Origin: Sabethes cyaneus
Taxonomy: Eukaryota > Arthropoda > Insecta > Diptera > Culicidae
Length of the DNA: 64,000 nt
NCBI RefSeq assembly: GCF_943734655.1
Contig: NC_071354.1
Coordinates: forward strand, 36,977,347-37,041,346
Direction: 5' to 3'
Position numbers and translations under genes: made by a program. The notes below the pieces were generated by a model. That model saw only the letters and a list, made by a program, of their open reading frames with translations, was not told where the DNA came from and made no database searches. Shown in pieces: positions 1-11,645 of this stretch (the stretch's first letter is position 1; every line of letters begins with the position of its first letter).

Positions 1-1909
1 TGACCTAACAGATTCACATCGCTTGAAGGTTCACTGGGCATTAGTTCAACGAAGATTGGTTCGTAGCGCACTCTGACATCTTTTGGTCAGCTTTTGGATT
101 TGGAGACATTAGAGAGTCATCGGAGGATTCAACAGGCAACTATTGATATAAGATATTGATACCTCGGCTCTGCAGTTCCGTATTGTTTTTTGAGCTTCAC
201 GCAATCAGCTTCGTTCACAGAATTTGCTGACAACCAGATTTCATCGGACTATGGTATGGTTTTTATGCACCACTGACGTCATGCATCCGCATCTTCACAC
301 TGGTCGAAGAATTAAATATTTGATCTTGAAAATGTTTCCTCACGTGCCGTTGCTAGGAGTTTTAGATTTAGTTGTCATATTCATGTAGTGTAGATAATGG
401 TAAAGTTGTCAAATCAATCGACCAAAAATATAGAATACAAAAATACAATATACAAAAATACAAAACACACAATGAAATAAAAGAGTAATAAGCGTTCTAA
501 TCCTGACCACTTTTTCACTTTCTAGATTTTGATATTACATCCTTACCGTACGTCTACGTCAAAACAGTTGGAAACAAAATTGAAAACTCGCAATGCTAAT
601 CTAAACTAGTAAATTCTGAAATTGTTTCAAACTAGAAAAAAAAAACGCCTAGCCTGAAAGAATAAATTCGTTAGAATGGCACATGTGCTGTGTAGGTACA
701 TTATGTTTTATTTTAAGTTTGTTTCGTGCTGTGACACTAAAGCATTATAAAATCTGCCTTTACATTTTTGCAGTAGTATTGTAAGTATACCATTCCATCG
801 ATGAACGCCATTTACATTTATGTTTGGCAAGCCAACTTCCCGTAATTGCGTAACTTAGCTTTCTGGTATTTATTACGAATCACGTGTCCATTTTTGGAGT
901 ACACAGCTAGCTATACAGAGCAATTGTGTTGTGCATTATTCGCTACTACGATCGTGTGACATTCGAACTCTGTTCCAGTAGGTACAAATACCTTGCCTTG
1001 CATCGCATTCGCGGGTTTGCTTCAAGGTATGTTAGAACAACAAACCTATCCCAGATTGTTCACGAGCAGTGATTTATATGCCCGATTAGCGTTTCTGGTA
1101 GGCGATGTAAAATTGTGTGGCAGCTGAGTATGCTGTCGTTTATTAGAGTGCCCACATTTTTTTCAAACCAAAACGTTAGATTGATGGGTGTCTTTCTGCG
1201 AAATCAAAAATAGGTACCGATTCATCTTACTGTTCATAAAGTTATCCTAGGTATATGAGACAAGTAGAAAAAACGAAAATCGGCTTCGCTTTGAGAAAAT
1301 GTGAAACAAAAAGTAGTGTGAAACCAGGGCAGTCTTACAGTCATAAAGTATGCCCGATTTTATGATCCCATTATCTTATGATGCAACACCAATGTTTACT
1401 TTGGGTGGCATTTATGAGCACGCAGTTTTTGTTAACCATAAATCGTCTGAACGTGGATTTCGGTTTAAATAAAAATTAAATAGCTAGCAGTCGGCTTGAA
1501 TTTCTTAAGCCGCGATCTTCGATTAATTCGAGTGCCAAGTCAAGCACTTTACTTTGAATGTTTGATATATGTACTGTAAAACTTCCTTCTGCGAAGGACG
1601 TAGGTTTAACGCAGAATTAAGTACAAAATAAAGTCAGCCCCATCAAGCACTCATCGCATTGCGAACAGTCACACTAAAGAGTAAGTCTACCAAAACGGAT
1701 AGCTTTTTTCCGATTCCGCTGATGCTTGATATGGTCCAATGAAGGTAGCCACCCTACCGAGAGTATCTTTAATAAAAAAAACACCAGCTGCATCCATACA
1801 AATCATTCCCTTAACTCAACTCAACTTAACTCAACGCGAGTGAAACATTCGTGCGCTCTGGTGGCAGCAAGCCCTCAGCAGCAGCAACAGCATCATTGAA
1901 TCAACATAC
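1..1909. other. AT-rich non-coding sequence, nothing recognised
   Basis: I see no gene, RNA or clear repeat here. It lies downstream, in minus-strand terms, of the zinc-finger exon at 1910-2283, so it would be the following intron of that gene. Open frames overlapping the exon on other strands are shadows. Confidence 0.5.
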
Positions 1910-2283
1910 CGTTTTTGGCGGTGAAACTCTGGCCTGCGGGTGATTCTGGGGCAGTCCGAAGTTCTTCGGTAGGTACGAGGCCAGCTCGGTACCTTCGCGC
2001 CGCTGGCGGGACGAATCGAAGGGTTTGCGCTTTTTCGTTTGCATTCGCTCACAAATGCTGATGTGTTTGGCTAACGATGGCGGTACGAAGTTGCGCGAAC
2101 AGATGGGACATTGCCGCAATTCCAGGTCCGGTGGTGGGTCCGCGGGTATCTGCAGGAACGGATCCAGGACCGGTTCGTTGTTGCTGTTATTGTTGTTTTG
2201 GTGGTTGTTGTTGTTGTACGCGTCCTCCTCGAGGTTATCCTTCTCTTGATCTGCGTACTGCTGCTTTTCGTTCAGGTTGTTGT
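1910..2283 (-). CDS. internal exon, ZC2HC1 (FAM164)-type C2HC zinc-finger protein
   Basis: On the minus strand a pyrimidine-rich acceptor (TTTCTTTTTTGCAG) opens at 2283, and a strong donor (ACG followed by GTATGT) closes after 1910. The 374-bp exon is open throughout: two bases complete a split codon, then 124 codons follow. The protein begins with an acidic and Asn/Gln-rich linker that includes runs of Asn. It then reaches CPICSRNFVPPSLAKHISIC, a C-X2-C-X11-H-X3-C zinc finger, followed by KKRKPFDSSRQRREGTEL. The finger plus the KKRK-FDSSRQR-EGT tail is the signature of the ZC2HC1A/B/C family as I know it. Its molecular function is poorly defined; these are predicted zinc-binding proteins. 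The exon is clearly GC-richer than its surroundings. The second finger usual in the family is not in the window and would lie on a further exon beyond the left edge. The upstream exon may be 33957-34392, because the splice phases match. Confidence 0.85.
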
Positions 2284-2819
2284 CTGCAAAAAAGAAACGA
2301 AATCGAAAAATCGTATTATTTATACGAATGCATCAAAAGGTCATTATAAATATTATATGTTATCGTCTCAGTAGCAAACAGGTCTGCAATATTATACAGT
2401 GAATACGTTGAACTTCCTTAAAATACATTTTCAACAAAAAGGTAGCACTTTAATCAAATGAGGTAAAGGGTCTTAAAAGTTATAGACTATTTCTTTGATT
2501 ATTCAATTTGTAAATCAAAAAAAAAAAAAAAGCAAATCAGATTCGTCAGTTGCTGCAATGAAATTTTCATATTTCGCCGAGCATCGGTCAATTTAAAAAA
2601 AAAATAGAATAGAATCTTGAGAAAGTTCCACTTACAGATATGTGAATTGTTCGGAAGTTAAGCTAATCACTAGCGTGCCCAGCCATAAACAGAAGCATGA
2701 GTACCCGTACTTTCAGAAGAATGTTTTGGCCTGACAAAATCGAGTTAGCATAGGATGGCGAATCTATAATTACTTCTCACAAAAATACTGGCTGACTAGG
2801 TTAAAAGCTCCGGATGGTG
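2284..2819. other. AT-rich non-coding sequence
   Basis: Only short A runs (near 2516-2531 and 2595) and no recognisable feature. Immediately upstream of the zinc-finger exon acceptor. Confidence 0.5.
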
Positions 2820-3015
2820 AGGTTCAATTGGATTTAAAGTCAAAGTTGGAATTGAACTAGAAATTACACTTGGAATTGAACTCGAAATTGGACTTAAAAT
2901 CAGAGTTTAAATTTGACTTCAAATTGAACTCAAAATTTTAAATTAAATTAGACTTGAAGTTGGGCTTAACATTGGACATGCACTTGGATTTGAAATTGAA
3001 CCTAACATTAGACGT
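2820..3015 (+). repeat. degenerate 12-bp minisatellite, left part
   Basis: Successive 12-base units such as GAACTAGAAATT, ACACTTGGAATT, GAACTCGAAATT and GGACTTAAAATC can be read in register, with an approximate consensus GNACTTGAAATT. The same unit resumes at about 4300-4440, on the far side of the polypyrimidine tract. Confidence 0.75.
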
Positions 3016-3054
3016 TAAATTAGACTTGTTTGTTTAAGTTTTTACTTGAAATCA

Positions 3055-4275
3055 GAACTTTTTTCCTCTTTTACAGTCCCGTTTTTCTGTTTTTGTTCAT
3101 AATTGTTCACATTTTTCTTCTTTTTCCTTCGGCTTTCCTCTTTTCCTCCTCATTTTTCTATATTTTTGTCCCGTATTTTCTGTTCCATTGTTCCATTTTC
3201 TCTTGTTTTCAGTCCTTTTTTTCTCTCGTTCGTTTTTGTAATTTTCTCTCTTGTTTTTTGTCTTTTCTATTTCCTTTTTTCCTTTATCCGTTTCCAGGTT
3301 TTGTCTTTTTCCTTCTCTTCTTATCTCCTTTGTTTCTCGATTTTCTCCTGATTCGTTTTTTCTCTTTTAGATACCCCGTTTTTTCTGTTTTTGCGTCTCG
3401 TTTTTCTGACCTTGTCTCTCCTGTTTTACCTTTTTTGGTCCGGTTTTCCTGCTTTTCTTTTCTTTTTTGTCCCGTATTCTCTCTTTTGCCTCTTTTGCGT
3501 TTTTCGTTTGCTCTGTTCGTTGTTGTTTCTTCTTTCTCTTCCTTTGCTGTCCCGTTTTTCGCACTTTTCAGTCCCGATTTTTCTCTTGTGTTCCTCTTTT
3601 CAGTTCCGTTTTGTTGTCTTTCTTCTTGCGTTTTTCCTCATTTTCGAGCTCATTTTTATTTTTTTCCTGTCTCGTTTGTTATTTTTCTGTCCTGTAAACT
3701 CCTTTTCTAATTTTTCGTTTTCGTCTGTTCTATTCTACTTCTTACTATGTCCTGCTTTACCCCCTTTACTATCACGTTTTATTTTTCTGCTACGTTTTAT
3801 TTCGTTTGCTTTCCATTTTCGATCTTTCTCACCATTTTTCTTTTTTTCTTATTTTTGTTTCTTAATTTCCTGCTCCCGCCTTTTCCCCGTTCCCTTTCCA
3901 TTCCATTTTTTTCTGCTTTTTCGTTCCGTTTTTTCTCTTTTTCTGTTAAATTTTTCGTAATTTTCTCATTTACTTTTCTCGTTTTCTTAATTGTTTTTCC
4001 TTCTTTTGTCACTTTTCTTCTTTTCTCTTCCGTTTTCCCTCTTTTCTTGTCCAGGTTCCTCTTTTTGGCCTCGGTTTCCCTTTCTTTCTCCCAATTACTT
4101 CTTTTTCGCTGCTCCCTCGCATTCTGTTAAGATTTTTCTTTTCTTTTTCTTTTTTTAAAGTCAGTTTTTCTTGTTTTTCTCTGTCACGTGTTCCCTCTTT
4201 TTATATCCCATTTGTCTAGTTTTTGTCATCTTACTTTTTTCTCACGAGCTTCTTTCCGTTTTTATTTTCTACAGG
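3055..4275 (+). repeat. 1.2-kb degenerate polypyrimidine tract
   Basis: The plus strand is almost entirely T and C with scattered G, built from variants of TTTTTCTGTTTT and TTTTCTCTTTTC. No unit is perfect. The long Phe/Ser/Leu-rich open frames here come from base composition and are not genes. On the minus strand, the sense strand of the proposed host gene, it is a purine-rich tract. Confidence 0.8.
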
Positions 4276-4299
4276 ACCAGTAGGAAACGAATTACGTCC

Positions 4300-4440
4300 A
4301 TCAGAAAAACTTTGAAATTAAGCTTGACGAAGGACAGAGGTTAGACTTGAAATTAAACCTAAATTGTATTTGGATTAGGACTTGAAACTAGACTTAAAAT
4401 TGGAACTAATATCAGTGTGGAAATTGGACATGAAATTCCT
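4300..4440 (+). repeat. degenerate 12-bp minisatellite, right part
   Basis: Units like AGACTTGAAATTA, GGACTTGAAACT and AGACTTAAAATTG match the array at 2820-3015 in sequence, strand and period. The two parts look like one array interrupted by the polypyrimidine tract. Confidence 0.7.
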
Positions 4441-4450
4441 GTGCTGGGGA

Positions 4451-4573
4451 AGTCCCGGCGGCGTAGTGTTTAGCATTCACGCCTCTCACGCCGAGGACCC
4501 GGGTTCAAACCCCAACCCCGCAGAAGTCACGAATGACCCAAGCTGTTAAAGTGACTATAATCTAACAAAAAAA
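4451..4573 (+). mobile_element. tRNA-derived SINE (tRNA-Glu-like head)
   Basis: The head resembles a tRNA gene: an A-box-like GCGTAGTGTTTAGCATTC, an anticodon-loop region CCTCTCACG that reads as a CTC (Glu) anticodon when aligned to tRNA-Glu, and a B-box-like GGGTTCAAACC. The acceptor and anticodon stems do not pair well, so it is not a working tRNA. About 50 bases of unrelated body follow, ending in a run of seven A at 4567-4573. This head-body-A-tail layout is that of a tRNA-derived SINE, with RNA polymerase III transcription expected from the A and B boxes. I cannot name the family or see a clear target-site duplication. Confidence 0.65.
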
Positions 4574-5349
4574 CTCCTGGGCATGTCAATGATGCTAAAA
4601 ATAAGCGAATGTCAAGTATATGCAGCAACGCTTTGAAAAGCTATATCGCTATTATCTTTTAAAAATATTTAAATTAAAAAATCCAGGTAAAATTGTCGGA
4701 TTTAATCGGACATTGCTAATTTTACAAACTAATAACTCTAGAATAACGATTTATTGTTTAATTCCTTCGCGTGACCCTAGGTTGAAATGATCAAGAAAGA
4801 CGTTTATTACAAAGCGGCTCAAATTTTTATTGAGAAGCGGAACATCAAAAGTTGTATTTTAAAATCCCGATGGTAATTAATTTCGGAATAAAACCCGGGT
4901 TCGAGCTATAGTGATAACGAATTTTGAGATCGGGGCGCAACATTTCCCCCCTCCTACAGAGATGCGAGGCACCTCAGAAGGCAATGACACGCGGTCGATA
5001 GCTAATTGGACGCTTTTTGTGTGACTACTAAATTGAACCGTAGGAAACAATGGAATGAAGAGTAAGAAAATAACGTGAAATAACCGTCGTTCGAGAAAAT
5101 CGGTAAATTTGCCTTAGAGTTTTGGAAAATTGGAATGTTATAAAGGTTATTTTTTATCGTAAGTCCATTAACTTTGGCCGTGCACAAAAGATGATAAAAA
5201 ATTTGGAACATCCACCAGAGATCGTTAATCGTAAATTATAATTCTCATCGAATTAGGTTTAGTTATTGTAACATGTGACTGACAAAGTTCGATATTTTTT
5301 TCAACATTTTGGGAAAAAACCTGATTTAATCCACCTAGTGGTGAAAGGA
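4574..5349. other. non-coding sequence, nothing recognised
   Basis: No gene or clear repeat. Bases from about 5318 (CCACCTAGTGGTGAAAGGA) recur inverted at 13676-13705, so homology with the second 2-kb element reaches about 30 bases outside the terminal repeats. Confidence 0.4.
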
Positions 5350-7151
5350 ACCTTTGTTATACCGTCTTACTTGCAATTTGAGATAGAAATCGACACGTTT
5401 GGTTTACATGAAATTTTTGGAAATTGAATAAGTTTACAAAATTTGAAACAAATAGAAGCAATTATAAATTTTGATAGTTTCTTTACTCATGAAATTGCTG
5501 AGTAAGTTGTTACTAATGAGGGTAAGTGCAAGTAAAAGTAAGTTGTAAGATGAAATATTATTCAACATATACATTGCGTTTTTGAACTATGCATAATTTC
5601 CTGTAACGCCATTCTATTTGATTCACAACAATAAAGTTTTCTTGAATAAATTTCATCAATTTTTATGAACCTTCGGTTACTCACGTTGTTGTATTTTGTA
5701 CACCATATGTAGGTTTTTGAATGCCATATTGTTATATAGTTACAAATCGTATATTACGTATATTCTAACGTATATTCTTCAATAAACTTGTTATGAGCTG
5801 AATGTCAGAATTATTCAATGCATTATTACTTTAAATTGTTAGGAAAATAGATTAGCATAAACCGACATCACAGAAACGAAGCAAGTAGCATGTGAGGTGT
5901 ACCGCAATTGGCCCCAACTGGAATTTGCTTTCGTTTCTTCATATGGAAAAAAGCAAAACTACCCGCAAATGTAAAATGTTTAAAATGTATCCGACTGTTG
6001 GAAGTCGAGTAATTCGGGGTCAAAATCAGGGTATTTTTTATAATCAAAGTTCTACAGTTCGTAAACAAGGAAACATAGAGGTATTCTAACTTCAGCAAAG
6101 TTGTGTATTTTTATTATTTATACAACTTTGTATTACATGAAAAAGTCATATAACAATTACAAAAAGAGCTAAAATAGAAAAACTGATTTTTCAAATCCAT
6201 AAACAATAAATAAGATCTCTTCGTTGAAGAGATAGAAGGTTACTGTCTTCAGCAAAATTTCTTGTAATAATATGCTCTATAACTTTGCAGAACACATCAA
6301 TGTGTTATATTGAAACTGAAGGAAAATAATTTTTTTAGTTCACTTTTAGGGGGATTAATCAAAATTTAAATTCTACCAGACGATAGAGCTTTCAATTTCA
6401 AGTAACTCTTCCAAAGGTTCGATAAACTTAAAACCAAGTTTTCCTAGTAAAAACTCTAGTGCGCATGTTTTCTTTGGTTTTGGGCTATTGTGCGCGCGAG
6501 TAACTGTGTTATAAAAGTTGGCGCGAGTGTTCGAGGGTTAATATCTTTTGACCGGTAAAACCAATTCTTATGAAATTTTGCATATATATTCGTAGTGTGA
6601 AAACCTCTCGTTTGATATTAAAATAATTGAAATTAGGTTATTTTTCTTGGTTAAAATCATTATAAATTATTGTTAATTTTGGTGTAGTGTATTGAATTAC
6701 TCATAACTTTCAAATTAAACATCCAATCAAAAAACCATTCAATAGTGATCTATCCGGCTATATTACCTGCCAAATGAAACTAATAGCACGTAAATCAGTT
6801 TGGCCATCTCTGAGAAACAGGCGATCATTTGAACCTTGTCAAAACTGGTTTTTTAAGCATAACTTTTAAACCACTTGTTTGTTTTCAATAAAAATCGGCG
6901 TGAAGTTTAGCAATAGTAAGAGCTTTCATTTGGTACTAAGATCGATGAAATCGGTTATGTGGTTCCGGAGAAAATCGTGTCACGTAATTTTCACATTTTT
7001 GCTTATAACTTTTAAACTAAAAGTCAGACCTCGAAACCATTTAATAGTGATATACTAGGTAAAAATACTTTTTAAATACAAGTTATAGCAGACGACTCGG
7101 TTCAGCCATCTCCGAGAAATAGGCGATTGAAAATTGAAGCGCACACACATA

Positions 7152-7189
<38 letters not shown>

Positions 7190-7305
7190 TTGCTCATTCG
7201 TCGAACCTGATCGATTGGTATATGTGACACGGCCCTCCGGGCCTCAGATCGACTTCGTGTTTTTCGACCAATTCCTAAACCTTTGTTATATTGTATAACA
7301 AAGGT
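5350..7305 (+). mobile_element. 2-kb non-autonomous element, copy A
   Basis: The block starts ACCTTTGTTATA (5350-5361) and ends TATAACAAAGGT (7294-7305), a 12-bp terminal inverted repeat. It is a long, collinear, roughly 90% match to the reverse complement of 11646-13676. Internal sequence has no transposase-like frame, so it would be mobilised in trans if at all. It contains an (AC)n microsatellite near its right end. The right terminus is itself a palindrome: ACCTTTGTTATA at 7279-7290, a TTG spacer, then its complement. I cannot assign a superfamily; no target-site duplication is clear. Confidence 0.7.
7142..7185 (+). repeat. (AC)n microsatellite
   Basis: About 44 bases of AC dinucleotide with early T interruptions. 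The inverted copy B carries the equivalent GT tract at about 11790-11820. Confidence 0.9.
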
Positions 7306-8537
7306 AAAACATAATTTTACTGTTTGAAATATTGAAAGAATAAACGACTTAAAGATGATTCGCAGGCTTATCTGAAAGGTAGTGAAAAATCATAGGGGAC
7401 TGTTATGCATTTATGGGCAGTGTAGCAAATCCGCACACCATTGCCATAACCATTTCTCGAAATTTTATCAAGTATTGCACAACATTTAATTTTGTTTTCT
7501 GAACTGCTTCTCTATCAGAAACAGCATTTGAATCAGGCAAGCCTAATCGTGCAAATTTCAAACCTCATTGAAGAAATTCAATTAAAACATTTACAATCTT
7601 TTTCGCCATTCGGCAGTAAAAGCTTCTCGTGTAACTTTGTATTTTGGGAACATGAATTGGATAACACAACGAGCAATCTTGTGAAAAGAATCACCTACCG
7701 TCCGTCTCCGGTTTGGTTAATCTTCTGGGAGTATCGTGCGAGGCACGGTTTTTCCACCAGCAGCAGTGCAGTAAGATGTGCAGTCGATCTTTTACAACGT
7801 CGCGTTGTTGTCCCGCTCGGTCCACTGCAAACTGCTTTACAATGTCGGCGCGTTATACATTTACTTATTCTATTCAATTTAAATTACTTTCTCCCCGCAC
7901 CAGTAGCAGCAGCAGCAAACAAAGTAGTAGCTAAAGTGTGCCCGTCCGGAGATGGAAGGCGGAAAGTTTGATTAAGATTAATTATTTTTCAAATAATAAA
8001 ACACAGTAGAGCGATAGTCATCTTTGATGACCGTAGTAAAAATTTGCGTTGCAGCAGGATGTGCTGAACATTGGGATCTTCGTGTGTAAAGATTAGTGGT
8101 AATAATGACGATCCCAAATGGCGTGGGCTGTGACGTCGGGGATGTTGAGCACGATCTTAATCGTCCCATCAAACAATTCACTGGAGACTATTTTGAAATG
8201 GTGCTATAAAGCTGTCGGTTTTAATTTTGATACAGTTTAATTATTGTTATATGCGTTTTAATGTGATGTTTGTTAATTCCATTGTGAGTGAAATTATTGT
8301 TCGCAAAAAATGAACATTAGGTACAGCAGTGAATTTACAAAAATATACTTAAAATCATTATAAATGTATTCTTGTCCAAATTTTTAGTAAACAAAACATT
8401 TGTAAATTTTATGCAAATTTTTTATAATGGGCTAAAGTCGTCCTCCCACCGACGCATCGCGAAGAATTGCCATTTGCAATGTAACGCATAGAAATGTCTT
8501 CGTTTTGTGTTAAAGCAATCACTTCAATTCAAATTCA
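7306..8537. other. non-coding or weakly coding sequence between TE copy A and an open frame
   Basis: An open frame runs 7492-7971 on the plus strand but has no early ATG and no recognisable domain. On the minus strand a donor-like GACG followed by GTAGGT sits at about 7699-7704, in a somewhat GC-richer patch (7690-7960). That could be the end of a minus-strand exon or of an untranslated exon. Neither reading is strong enough to call a gene. Confidence 0.2.
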
Positions 8538-9074
8538 ATGCCTGTTATTAGTATTAGTAATTTTAATTACTATCTGCAAACTAAAGTAAACGATCCCATT
8601 TTCTTATCGGTTCAAAGATATTTTAATAATATACCATTCACTTTTGTATCGCTATCTATGCTAAGTTACGTATTCTGCGGCATCAATGAATGGTTAACCA
8701 TCAGAGACTGCCAATCATCATCCGTTTCGAATCAACTTTTCCAGTATGCAGCTTATTGGAGCGAAGAACTGAAATGCAGCCACAATAAATTGAGCTACCA
8801 ACATATATTGACTAATCGAGCATGCAATTATGTAGCTATGAAAATATCGACATTTGAAGAAAGAAAAAACCCTTTTCATGGCTCGATCAATAAACCCCAC
8901 GTTGGCAATAGTAAAGTCCGTAACTACAACTTGCATGAAGTATTGAAGAGACAAAGTGGTAGCTTCCTCAAATGCCTGTTGAACTTTATTTTATTTTTAT
9001 GTGCTTTGAACTACCACTGTAAGCACTTTTATGTTTTCCATACTTTCATTGAGTGGTTGGTACATCATTCATAA
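8538..9074 (+). CDS. uncharacterised 178-codon open frame, possible odorant-receptor relic
   Basis: An ATG-started intronless frame of 178 codons in AT-rich DNA. The first third holds a hydrophobic stretch (FVSLSMLSYVFCGINEWLTI). A segment reading SNQLFQYAAYWSEELKC then HILTNRACNYVAMKI follows, and a second hydrophobic stretch (LLNFILFLCALNYHC) lies near the end. The order of a membrane helix, a Q-x-AAYxS motif and an NRA-x-x-x-V-x-x-KI motif faintly resembles the sixth helix and C-terminal part of insect odorant receptors (7tm_6). The match is by eye, the family's usual SxWY residues are not preserved, and the fragment is far shorter than a receptor (about 380-400 residues). It may equally be a chance frame. 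Confidence 0.22.
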   Translation: MPVISISNFNYYLQTKVNDPIFLSVQRYFNNIPFTFVSLSMLSYVFCGINEWLTIRDCQSSSVSNQLFQYAAYWSEELKCSHNKLSYQHILTNRACNYVAMKISTFEERKNPFHGSINKPHVGNSKVRNYNLHEVLKRQSGSFLKCLLNFILFLCALNYHCKHFYVFHTFIEWLVHHS

Positions 9075-10509
9075 TATTGAACAATATCGACCTTTCCATT
9101 TCTTATGCCTCAACTCGGTAGAAGTTAAGTAACATACTTTCATAATGTGGGTTACACAATTCTTTGATCTCAAATTATACGATTTCCTAGATGCAACGTC
9201 AACTATTAAAAATACTTCAATTCTTCAGAAACTTTACTCAACTATGACATCATTCTATGACAACATAGAATGAAATGGATGTACATAAAAAATATTCCGA
9301 CGAATGAATTCTTATGAATAATTGTCAAGTCGAATGCCAGTTTGTTCGATCACTCGAGACTAGAAAAACTATAAAACTGATGTACCAAGGCAGTTCAACT
9401 GATTCTTTGACGAAATCATAAAACCTGGGATTTTTTATTATCGTACATGACATGAAAACGGAGGGTTTATCTATCTGTCCAGCTGTATAGATGGAGGCAA
9501 TGCATGGAAAAGTGACTGTCATGTATCCTACTTTTACCATGCATTCCATACAACTGCAACTATGACTTACCTACAATTTCCACTCTTAAATTCTTTATTA
9601 GGATTTGTAAGTTTTTCAAACAATTTAACCGTCTAGTGCCCACGTTTTTTGCAATTTTTTAACTTTCGCATAAAATTACTTCCATATACCAAGTGGGTTT
9701 TCCCACTTGTTCCTAGCGGAGTTAACCGAACTTGGGTTACTTCTCTTGGTCAATGTTCTCCGCTTTCGTAAAAGCTAGTGACGGTATAGCTCCCAGCACT
9801 GAAAAATCCCGCAATAATGGTTTCGAGATACGACACGAGACTATAGTCTTATGAGTTTTGCTTCGAACCTTTTTATCACACAGATAAATTTTAAGATAAG
9901 CAGATAAGCAGTATCGTGTGTTGCAAGTAATTAGAATTACCACAGCCAGCTAGAATGTATGAATACGTAAACCGTGACAATCACCATTAACCAAATTTAG
10001 TTTCACTGTCAGTTCTATTTATGCTTAGGTAAAACTTTATATATTTGTTTAACGTTTTAAGGTTTTAGCCATACACTATTACCATGTTATATCATTGAAA
10101 CATTAAATAATAGTTTTATTTTAAACAATAAAAAAATTTTTCACTCATCAATTATCAACGAAGGTGTAACAAAATTTGTAACAATATGATGATTAATACT
10201 GGCATGACGGTCGATTAGAATTCATAAATCGAACGTCTCTTCCGCCCTCCGTTGCGCTTTTGCGTATGCGATTGATATGTTCCGTGATGTTTTTTCAACT
10301 TTGCGCGGAAGAGTCAGTCGAAGTAGCAAACGTGTATTATAATGAGTTTTGACTGCATTTTAAATTGTACGTTTTTGACGACATGTGGCCAACTCAGCAA
10401 ATCAGTCAATTTTGGTATTGGTGTTCGACGTAGATTTTAATAATAATCTTACCAAGAGACGACGGAAAAGGTGAAACAAAATAATGAAACATAGGTGCAA
10501 CCATTCTAG
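9075..10509. other. AT-rich non-coding sequence
   Basis: No gene or repeat that I can support. Short open frames show no domain or splice-site support. Confidence 0.45.
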
Positions 10510-10575
10510 AACCACAAAGTTTTACATAATGGTTTTATTGCGGTGTTAATTATTACCTCTGGTATTATTATGGTA
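10510..10575 (+). repeat. dispersed repeat fragment shared with 38383-38440
   Basis: The run GGTTTTATTGCGGT followed by TTAATNATTACCTCTGGT and TTATTATGGTA occurs here and at 38383-38440 in the same orientation with a handful of differences. The 38-kb copy continues into further ACCATAATAAAAC inverted segments, which suggests a small foldback element. Confidence 0.55.
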
Positions 10576-10584
10576 CTAGCTGAT

Positions 10585-11640
10585 TGCCCGATCTTACTAG
10601 GGCCCCCTTTGTCTCTCAGCCACTTGTACAGCTGTTATTGTAATGGAAATTCTCATGATGCAAGAAACAAAACTCTTTTTCTTCATTTGAATGTATATGC
10701 CCTTTATCAATCCTCCTCTTGTTGTCCCTCAGCCACTTGTAAATCTGTATTCTTTTTGGCAATGCTTATAAATCGGCACAAAGACTTTTTTACGTTTTTG
10801 AACCTCTATCTTGTCAATGGCCACCCCATACCCCCTTTTCAGAAATTTCCTCTGTCGTCCAGCCACTTATACAATTTCTGTTTTATTTGCATGAGAGCCC
10901 CTCCTCCAAAAAAGGGAGTGGGAGTAAGGGAGCCTCTTTTTCTGAAGAGGAAGGTGTCTCAAACCACCACAGAAAAAAAATCTGCTTTTAGAAACCCCCA
11001 CATGCCAAATTTGGTTACATTTGCTTGATTAGTACTCGAGTTATGAGGAAATTTGTATTTCATTTGTATGGGAGCCCCCCCCCTTTTAAAGAGGGGGCCT
11101 CAATTCATCATAAAAAAGATTCCTGGCTCCAAAAATCCTCACGTGCCAAGTTTGATTTCGTCTGCTTGATTAGTTCTCGAATTAAGGGAAATTTGTATTT
11201 CATTTGTATGGAAGTCCCCCCCCCTCTAAGAGGGAAGAGGAGTTTCAATTCACCATAGAAAAGATTTCTGCCTCCTCCTCACACGGGAAATTTGGTTCCA
11301 TTTGCTTAATTAATTCTTGAGTTATGAGAAAATTTGTATTTCATTTGTATGGAACCCCCCTCCCCTAAAGGGGGAGGGGTCCTAATGCCACATAGAAAAA
11401 GTTCCTGCTTCCAAAACCCCCCACATGCCAAATTGGGTTCCATTTGCTTGATTAGTTCTCGAATTATGCAGAAATGTATATTTCATTTGTATGGGAGCCC
11501 CCTCTCTTAGAGAGAGGAGGGGTCTCAACTCGCCATTCGCTTAATTAGTTCTCGAGTTATGAGAAAATGTTATATTTCATTTGTATACAAATATGGGAGC
11601 CCACCCACTCTTAGAGGGGGACGGGTCTCTAATCTCTTCA
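10585..11640 (-). repeat. ~145-bp minisatellite array, minus orientation
   Basis: Read on the minus strand, the units carry the core CATAACTCGAGAACTAATC then AAGCAAATGGAACCAAATTT and GGCATGTG, with G-rich and C-rich spacers. Three early units (10585-10860) are decayed but keep CAGCCACTTGTA-like blocks about 120 bp apart; the later four or five are clear. The same unit occurs in plus orientation at 21.1-23.2, 45.2-46.0, 52.8-53.0 and 54.3-54.8 kb. The array abuts TE copy B. Confidence 0.8.
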
Positions 11641-11645
11641 TTTTT

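Noticed and set aside
3030..4130. Long Phe/Ser/Leu-rich plus-strand frames (226 and 189 codons) and basic minus-strand frames
   Set aside because: They are translations of a degenerate polypyrimidine tract with no domain, start context or splice support.
4451..4525. Functional tRNA-Glu gene
   Set aside because: The B box is good, but the acceptor and anticodon stems do not pair and a SINE-like body with an A tail follows.
7492..7971. 159-codon plus-strand frame
   Set aside because: It has no early ATG (first codon TTG), no domain and a possible competing minus-strand donor.
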